Notes under the pieces: generated by a model
Databases searched by the model: none
What the model was told of the DNA's origin: nothing
What the model saw: only the letters and a program-made list of their open reading frames with translations
Program-made: the position numbers and the translations under genes
NCBI RefSeq assembly: GCF_009708075.1
Contig: NZ_WMBT01000007.1
Coordinates: 1-64,000 of the forward strand
Direction of reading: 5' to 3'
Source: Paracoccus lichenicola
Lineage (GTDB): Bacteria > Pseudomonadota > Alphaproteobacteria > Rhodobacterales > Rhodobacteraceae
Length of the DNA: 64,000 bases
Shown here: in pieces, positions 58,731 through 64,000 of the stretch
Position numbering within the stretch: position 1 is the first letter of the stretch
How the letters are laid out: each line of letters opens with the position of its first letter

Positions 58731-61700
58731 CGCGGCATCCACACGCGGGTCAGCGACAACAGCTTGTCCACGTCCAGCGGCTTGGACAGGTAATCGTTCG
58801 CGCCCGCCTCGATGCAGCGGTTCTGGTCCTCGGCCATGGCCTTGGCGGTCAGCATGATGATGGGCAGCGTCTTCCAGCGGTCGATCTTGCGGATTTCCCG
58901 CGTGGCGGTCAGCCCGTCCATTTCCGGCATCATCACGTCCATCAGCACCAGATCCACGCGTGGAGCGGCCCCGTCGTCGATGCGCCCAAGCGCCTCCAGC
59001 GCCTCGCGGCCGTTGCGCGCGATCTGGACGGTGGCGCCGTGGGGTTCGAAGACGCCGGTCAGGGCATAGATGTTGCGGATGTCGTCCTCGACCACCAGGA
59101 TGCGGCGGCCTTCCAGCTGGGCGTCGCGGTTGAGCGACGCGGCCAGCATCTCGCGCTGGCGGGCGGGCAGGTCGGACACCACCTGGTGCAGGAACAGCGT
59201 CACCTCGTTGATGAGGCGTTCGGGCGATTTCGCGCCCTTGATGATGATCGACTTGGAATAGCGGCGCAGGCGCTGTTCCTCGGCCTCGTCCAGCGCGCGG
59301 GCGGTATAGACGATGACCGGCGGAAAGGCCGCGGTGCCGTCGGCGTCCAGCCGTTCCAGCAGGTCGAAGCCCGAGGCGTCGGGCAGCGTCATGTCCAGCA
59401 CGATGCAATCGACCGTCTGGCTGCGGCAGATCCGCAGCGCCTCGGCGGCGGTGCCCGCGCCGATGGTCTCGACCTCGTCACTGGCCAGCAGGGCGCGCAG
59501 TCCCTCCATCTGGGCGGGATCGTCCTCGACGATCAGGACGCGGCGCAGGCGGTCGGCCAGGCGCTGTTCCAGATTGCGGATGATGGCTTCCAGCTGGTCG
59601 CGGGCCACGGGCTTCAGCATGTAGCTGATGGCCCCCTGGGACAGCGCCTCGCGGGTGTAATCCTCGGCCGAGATGACATGGACGGGGATGTGGCGCGTGG
59701 CGGTGTCGCGCTTCAGCCGGTCCAGCGCCGACAGGCCGGAATGATCGGGCAGGCGGATGTCCAGCACGATGGCCTGGGGCAGGAAACGCTTTGCTGCCCG
59801 CACCGCGTCGTCGGCCCGGTCCACGCAGACGCAACGGAAGCCCAGTTCATGCGCGAGGTCGTAAAGGATGCGGGCAAAGGCCGCGTCGTCCTCGACCACC
59901 AGCATCACCCGGTCGCCGGGCTGGACCCGGTCGCGGTCGTCCGCCAGGCCGGGCAGGGCGGCCAGGGGGGCGGGGGCGTCGTCAGGCGCCGCCTTGCCGG
60001 GCGCGGGCAAGGGACCCGGGGCGGGCAGGGTTTCGCGCCCCTCGGCTGCCATGGGCAGGACCAGCGTGAAGGTGCTGCCCCGGCCCTTGGCGCTGTCCAG
60101 CGTGATCCGCCCGCCCAGCAGATCCGCCAGTTGCCGAGAGATCGACAGCCCCAGTCCGGTCCCCCCGAAGCGGCGCGAGATGGTGCCGTCGGCCTGGCGG
60201 AAGGCCTCGAACACGACCGCTTGCTGGTCTTCGTCGATGCCGATGCCGGTGTCGGTGACGGAAAAGGCGATGTCGCCGCCCGCGGGCGCGACCCGCAGCG
60301 TCACCCGGCCGCGTTCGGTGAATTTCAGCGCATTGGACAGGAAGTTGCGCAACACCTGTTCCAGCCGGGCGGGGTCGGTGCGGATGGGCCGCAGCCCCGG
60401 CGCCAGGTCGAAGCCCAGTTCCAGGCCCTTTGCCCTGGCCTGTTCCTCGAAGGCGCGCACCAGCTTTCGGGCGATGCCTTGCGGATCGACCGCCTCGACG
60501 GCCATGTCCAGCTTGCCCGCCTCGATCTTGGACAGGTCCAGGATGTCGTTGATCAGCGCCAGCAGATCCTTGCCCGAGCTTTCGATCGTCTCAGCCCAGC
60601 GGACCTGTTCGTCCGACAGGTTGCGCCCGCGGTTTTCCGCCAGCAGCCGCGACATGATCAGCAGCGCGTTCAGGGGCGTGCGCAATTCGTGCGACATGTT
60701 GGCCACGAATTCGGACTTGTAGCGGCTTTCGCGCGCCAGCTCGACCGTCTTGGCCTCAAGCTCGCGGCGCGATCCGGCCAGGGCGTCGCGCTGGTTTTCC
60801 AGTTCCCGCGTCTGGCCTTCCAGCAGGCTGTTCTGCTGTTCCAGTTCGGCCTGCTGTTCCTCCAGCCGGCGCTGGCTGTCGCGCAGGGCGCGGCTTTGTT
60901 CCTCCAGCTCCTCGTTGCTGGCGGCCAGTTCCTCGGCGTGGCTGCGCAGATCCTCGGCCTGGCGGCGGGTTTCCTCCAGCAGGTCCTGCAACCGTTCGCG
61001 GTATTCGACCGACCGCAGCGCCAGTGCCAGCCGTTCCGAGACGCGGCCCAGCAGGTCGGCCGCCCGGTCGGGGGGCGGGCTGTCGAAGCCGAATTCCAGG
61101 ACGCCGTCGATCCGGTCCCCTTCGCGCAACGGCACGATCAGCGCGTGCGCCGCGCGCCCGCGCGCAAGGCCCGACGACCAGCCAAGCGCCTGGTCGGGCG
61201 CCAGGGTCAGCCGCACCGCCCGGCCCTCGGCCAGGCAGCGGGCCAGATGGCCGTCGGCGGCGCCCTCGCGCCCGGCCAGGGCAGACTGGTCCACGCCCCA
61301 GGCCGAAAGCCTGCGGACATTGCCGCCGCCGGCCGACCAGGCCACCGCCGCCCGCGCGCCCACGCGGTCGCACAGCGCGGCCAGGATCCGCTGGCCCAGC
61401 AGGTCGGCCCCGGGATCGCCCTGCACGGCCTGCGACAGCGCCGCTTCGCCTTCGCGCAGCCAGGCCTCGCGCGCCAGAAGCGCGCGGTTGCGGATCAGAA
61501 GCCGTCCCGTGGCCCCCAGGATCAGGTAGACGCCGCCGGCCAGGGTGCGGTTGATGGCCGCCACATGGGTCGGGATGCCCGGCGCGCCGAAATCCAGGAA
61601 AAACCCCCCGGCCATGGCGATGCAGGACAGGACCGCCGCAAGCAGGGGGATCCAGGACCGGCTGGCCGAAAAGCTGAACGCGAGCGGGAGGATATAGAGA

Positions 61701-61804
61701 AGCCAGACCGCCGTTCCCAAGGGGACATAAAGGTCGAGAATGAACACGCCGCATATCACGAGGGCGATCACGATCATGATCGCCAGGTCCTTGGTCTTCG
61801 TCAC
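58727..61804 (-). CDS. Hybrid sensor histidine kinase with three receiver domains
   Basis: 1025 residues. Three or four membrane helices in the first 105, a GAF-like domain (about 125-265), a coiled coil rich in Glu, Gln and Arg (270-360), the dimerisation domain with His372 (ANMSHELRTPLNALL), the catalytic domain (NFLSNALKFTERG, DTGIGIDEDQ, GGTGLGLSISRQL), and then three receivers beginning near VMLVVEDDAAFARIL, VLIVEDDPAQMEGL and ILVVEDDIRNIYAL. GTG 61804 is used because GAAGGAG lies 7 nt before it; the frame is open further upstream but unlikely to be coding. It starts the operon with cheR and the HWE protein. Confidence 0.9.
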   Translation of the reverse strand: MTKTKDLAIMIVIALVICGVFILDLYVPLGTAVWLLYILPLAFSFSASRSWIPLLAAVLSCIAMAGGFFLDFGAPGIPTHVAAINRTLAGGVYLILGATGRLLIRNRALLAREAWLREGEAALSQAVQGDPGADLLGQRILAALCDRVGARAAVAWSAGGGNVRRLSAWGVDQSALAGREGAADGHLARCLAEGRAVRLTLAPDQALGWSSGLARGRAAHALIVPLREGDRIDGVLEFGFDSPPPDRAADLLGRVSERLALALRSVEYRERLQDLLEETRRQAEDLRSHAEELAASNEELEEQSRALRDSQRRLEEQQAELEQQNSLLEGQTRELENQRDALAGSRRELEAKTVELARESRYKSEFVANMSHELRTPLNALLIMSRLLAENRGRNLSDEQVRWAETIESSGKDLLALINDILDLSKIEAGKLDMAVEAVDPQGIARKLVRAFEEQARAKGLELGFDLAPGLRPIRTDPARLEQVLRNFLSNALKFTERGRVTLRVAPAGGDIAFSVTDTGIGIDEDQQAVVFEAFRQADGTISRRFGGTGLGLSISRQLADLLGGRITLDSAKGRGSTFTLVLPMAAEGRETLPAPGPLPAPGKAAPDDAPAPLAALPGLADDRDRVQPGDRVMLVVEDDAAFARILYDLAHELGFRCVCVDRADDAVRAAKRFLPQAIVLDIRLPDHSGLSALDRLKRDTATRHIPVHVISAEDYTREALSQGAISYMLKPVARDQLEAIIRNLEQRLADRLRRVLIVEDDPAQMEGLRALLASDEVETIGAGTAAEALRICRSQTVDCIVLDMTLPDASGFDLLERLDADGTAAFPPVIVYTARALDEAEEQRLRRYSKSIIIKGAKSPERLINEVTLFLHQVVSDLPARQREMLAASLNRDAQLEGRRILVVEDDIRNIYALTGVFEPHGATVQIARNGREALEALGRIDDGAAPRVDLVLMDVMMPEMDGLTATREIRKIDRWKTLPIIMLTAKAMAEDQNRCIEAGANDYLSKPLDVDKLLSLTRVWMPR

Positions 61805-61898
61805 GCTTTCTCCTTCGGGACCGTCCGGGCCGGCAAACGGCCCAAGCCGAACGCCTGGCCCGGGCCGCGGTTCCGTTCCCTCTTGCACGGATCGCAGG

Positions 61899-62648
61899 TT
61901 ACGCCACAAGGCCGATGCGGCGGCGGATCCCTTCGTCGCGCAGCGACAGCTCGGCCCCCAGGAAGGCGTCGCCCTCGGGACCGCACAGCCAGACCAGCGC
62001 CCGGGCGGGCCATTCGGGCGGGACATGCGCCGACCAGTCCAGCCGGCTGACCGGGTTTATGCCGCTGTCGCGGATGGCGGCCTGCATGTCGGTGGCGACC
62101 GTGCCGGGCGACAGGCTGATGGCGCGGATGCCGTCGCCGCGCGCCTCGAGGTCCAGGGCGCGGGTCAGCATCCAGGCGCCCGCCTTGCCGGCGCAATAGG
62201 CGCTCCAGCCTTCCTGGGGGGCATGGGCCGCGCCGGATCCGACCGTCAGGACCGTTCCGCCGCCCTGGGCGCGCATCACCGGCAGCGCGGCGCGCATCCC
62301 GTGAAAGACCCCCTTCAGGTTCACGTCGATGGCCCGGCCCCATTCGTCCGCGTCGGCCGAGGCGATGCCGGCGATCGGCCCGATCAGCCCGGCATTGTTC
62401 ACCAGCACGTCCAGCCGCCCCCAGCGGTCCCGCAGCCCGGCCACGGCGCGGTCCATGTCCGCGGGCCGCGCCACGTCGCCCGCCAGGGCGATGCCGCCAA
62501 GCTGGCGGGCAAGGTCTTCCACCGCCCCCTGATCCCGGGCCATCAGGCCTACGGATGCGCCCGCCCGGGCGAAGGCCCGGGCGGCGGCGGCGCCGATGCC
62601 GCGGCTGGCCCCCGTGACCAGAACAACCTTGCCGTGAAGATCGACCAT
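61899..62648 (-). CDS. Short-chain dehydrogenase/reductase
   Basis: 249 residues. Classical SDR: VVLVTGASRGIGAAAARAFA binds NAD(P), VLVNNAGLIGPIAG is the NNAG motif, catalytic Ser in TVGSGAAHAP and Tyr and Lys in YCAGKAGAW. AGGAGGACGGG lies before ATG 62648. The substrate is unknown. It is on the same strand as the signalling operon and 94 bp upstream of it. Confidence 0.9.
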   Translation of the reverse strand: MVDLHGKVVLVTGASRGIGAAAARAFARAGASVGLMARDQGAVEDLARQLGGIALAGDVARPADMDRAVAGLRDRWGRLDVLVNNAGLIGPIAGIASADADEWGRAIDVNLKGVFHGMRAALPVMRAQGGGTVLTVGSGAAHAPQEGWSAYCAGKAGAWMLTRALDLEARGDGIRAISLSPGTVATDMQAAIRDSGINPVSRLDWSAHVPPEWPARALVWLCGPEGDAFLGAELSLRDEGIRRRIGLVA

Positions 62649-62841
62649 CCCGTCCTCCTTGCCATGAACCACGGCCTTGCGGCCCGCGTCCGGCGTTTGA
62701 AGCATCATGGTTGCGGTCCTGTCCAGCGGCAACACGCCGCTTGCCGCCCTGCGCGCCGCCGGCAGGGACACCGGTCCCGCCGCCGTGGTATGGTCATCCT
62801 GCCGCCGGTCAGCAGCGGCGCCACAACTGGAGGGATCTGGA

Positions 62842-64000
62842 ATGGCTACCAATCTCGTGAAGGGCACGGACGGGGCGGATGACCTGTCAGGCACCCTTGG
62901 CCGCGACATCCTGTTCGGGTTCGCAGGGGGCGACGACCTGTTCGGGGACGGCGACATCGACCGCGGCGACGGCGCGCAGGCCCGGCTGAGGGGCGCGGCC
63001 GACGCCCTGAGCGGCGGCACCGGCGACGACCGGCTGTGGGGCGACGGCCGCATCGTCCTGGGCGACAACGCCGTGCAGGCCGTGATCATCGGCGGCCACG
63101 ACCTGCTTTACGGCGGCACGGGCGACGACACGCTCTATGGCGACGGCACGACCGAGGTGGGGGATCAATCCCGGCTGGCGCTGATCCGGGGCGGGCGCGA
63201 CCTGCTGGCCGGCGGCGACGGCGACGACGCGCTTTACGGCGACGGCCTGGCCACGTCGTTCTTCGGCAACGACGACCAGCGGATCGAGGGCGGGGCCGAC
63301 ACGCTGTCCGGCGGCGACGGCAACGACCTTCTGTACGGCGACGGGGTGCTGCGGCTGGCCATCTCCTCGTCGGGCACTCTGGCGGGCGGGGCGGACCTGC
63401 TGGACGGCGGGTCCGGCAACGACACCCTCTTCGGCGACGGGGTCGTCCTGGGGGCGACCTTCGGCGTCTCGGCCCTGACGGGCGGGCGGGACCTGCTGCG
63501 CGGCGGCGCGGGCGACGACGTGCTGACCGGCGACGGCACCGTGAACACCGACCGGACCGGCCTGCCCGCATTCACGGGCGGCGCGGACACGATCTTCGGC
63601 GGCGACGGCAACGACAGCCTGACCGGCGACGGCAACGCGGGGTCCGGCAACAACGCCATGACGGGCGGGGACGATGTCCTGGACGGCGGGTCGGGCAACG
63701 ACACGGTGCTGGGCGACGGCGGCATTTCCATCGCGCGGGCCGGGTCCGGAACCCTGACGGGGGGCGACGACACGATCAGCGCGGGCGCGGGCCGGGATGT
63801 CGTGCTGGGCGACGGCGTGATCGACATCTTCGCGGACGGCGCGACCCTGGCCGGGGGCGAGGACCGCCTGTATGGCGGCAGCGGCGCCGATCTTCTGTAT
63901 GGCGACGGGCTGGCCGGGGACGGCAACGACAGCAACGACCTGGTGCTGGAGGGGGGCGACGACCGGATCTTCGGCGGCGACGGCAACGATACCGTCTACG
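62842..64000 (+). CDS. Large RTX protein with widely spaced repeats (partial, C-terminus missing)
   Basis: The gene runs off the right edge; 386 codons are seen. It starts MATNLVKGTDGADDLSGTLG after a GGAGGG site. From the beginning it consists of RTX units, but each GG-x-GNDxL-x-GDG block (such as GGDGNDLLYGDG, GGSGNDTLFGDG) is followed by a variable stretch of 15-25 residues before the next GGxDxL. No catalytic domain or signal peptide is seen. It would be exported by a type I system through a C-terminal signal. It is divergent from the SDR gene. Confidence 0.8.
   Translation, partial: MATNLVKGTDGADDLSGTLGRDILFGFAGGDDLFGDGDIDRGDGAQARLRGAADALSGGTGDDRLWGDGRIVLGDNAVQAVIIGGHDLLYGGTGDDTLYGDGTTEVGDQSRLALIRGGRDLLAGGDGDDALYGDGLATSFFGNDDQRIEGGADTLSGGDGNDLLYGDGVLRLAISSSGTLAGGADLLDGGSGNDTLFGDGVVLGATFGVSALTGGRDLLRGGAGDDVLTGDGTVNTDRTGLPAFTGGADTIFGGDGNDSLTGDGNAGSGNNAMTGGDDVLDGGSGNDTVLGDGGISIARAGSGTLTGGDDTISAGAGRDVVLGDGVIDIFADGATLAGGEDRLYGGSGADLLYGDGLAGDGNDSNDLVLEGGDDRIFGGDGNDTVY

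Noticed and set aside
59039..62050. 1003-codon plus-strand open frame opposite the hybrid kinase
   Set aside because: No motif, odd composition, no ribosome binding site. It is the shadow of an excellent kinase gene.
1..64000. CRISPR arrays, rRNA and tRNA genes
   Set aside because: No regularly spaced identical repeats and no rRNA or tRNA-like sequence were noticed. The repeated glycine codons of RTX genes look periodic but are coding.

Overview
The window looks like part of a large extrachromosomal replicon (megaplasmid or chromid) of a Paracoccus-like member of the Rhodobacterales. The reasons are very high GC, a complete repABC replication and partition module (36.9-40.3 kb), a nosCRZDFYLX nitrous oxide reductase cluster in the Paracoccus gene order, and Hint and RTX proteins of the kind common in this group. 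The genus is inferred from gene content and order; no database search was possible.

Layout. 0.4-2.5 kb: a secreted RTX calcium-binding protein. 2.5-7.9 kb: a lower-GC, scarred region with two transposase remnants, a Hint-domain protein, a delimited IS3-family element (5458-6713) and an exoY-type sugar transferase. 8-11.2 kb: a repair/phosphatase pair (nnrD-like and a histidine phosphatase) behind a small ORF, then a TetR regulator and a truncated SnoaL-like protein. 11.2-29.2 kb: a large surface-glycan locus made of two divergent operons that share a 135-bp control region. The minus-strand arm encodes a phosphatase, a methyltransferase, a clan GH-A hydrolase, inositol-3-phosphate synthase, two sugar/polyol dehydrogenases, a pyruvyl transferase, an FrhB-like protein and a Fic protein. 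The plus-strand arm encodes two nucleotide-sugar epimerases, four glycosyltransferases, a UDP-glucuronate decarboxylase-like enzyme, a GT9-like protein and a DUF6165 protein. Most of these genes overlap by the ATGA type.

29.3-32.8 kb: the nadA-nadB-nadC operon for de novo NAD synthesis. 32.9-36.7 kb: a long hairpin, a small protein, and a PhoPQ-like two-component system with two PepSY proteins and a small RTX protein. 36.9-40.3 kb: repA-repB-repC with a counter-transcribed RNA gene and two identical 16-bp parS-like palindromes. 40.6-49.6 kb: nosXLYFDZRC on the minus strand. 49.8-53 kb: a cysteine hydrolase, an ArsR-type regulator with the cysteine pair of persulfide sensors, and a P1B-type ATPase. 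52.8-56 kb: an ICMT-like methyltransferase with a type III polyketide synthase, a small polar protein and a sorbosone-dehydrogenase-like protein. 56-61.8 kb: a signalling operon (hybrid kinase with three receivers, CheR, and an HWE kinase with two receivers). 61.9-64 kb: an SDR and the start of a long RTX protein that runs off the window.

The strongest unusual signals are: the GH-A hydrolase in the glycan locus appears circularly permuted, with its acid/base motif at residue 10 and the first barrel strands at the C-terminus; the glycan locus couples inositol-phosphate synthesis to glycosyltransferases; the parS-like palindrome contains the -35 box of the antisense RNA promoter in the repB-repC gap; an apparent sulfur-sensing regulator sits beside a TPC-type metal ATPase; and a 75-bp near-perfect hairpin follows nadC.
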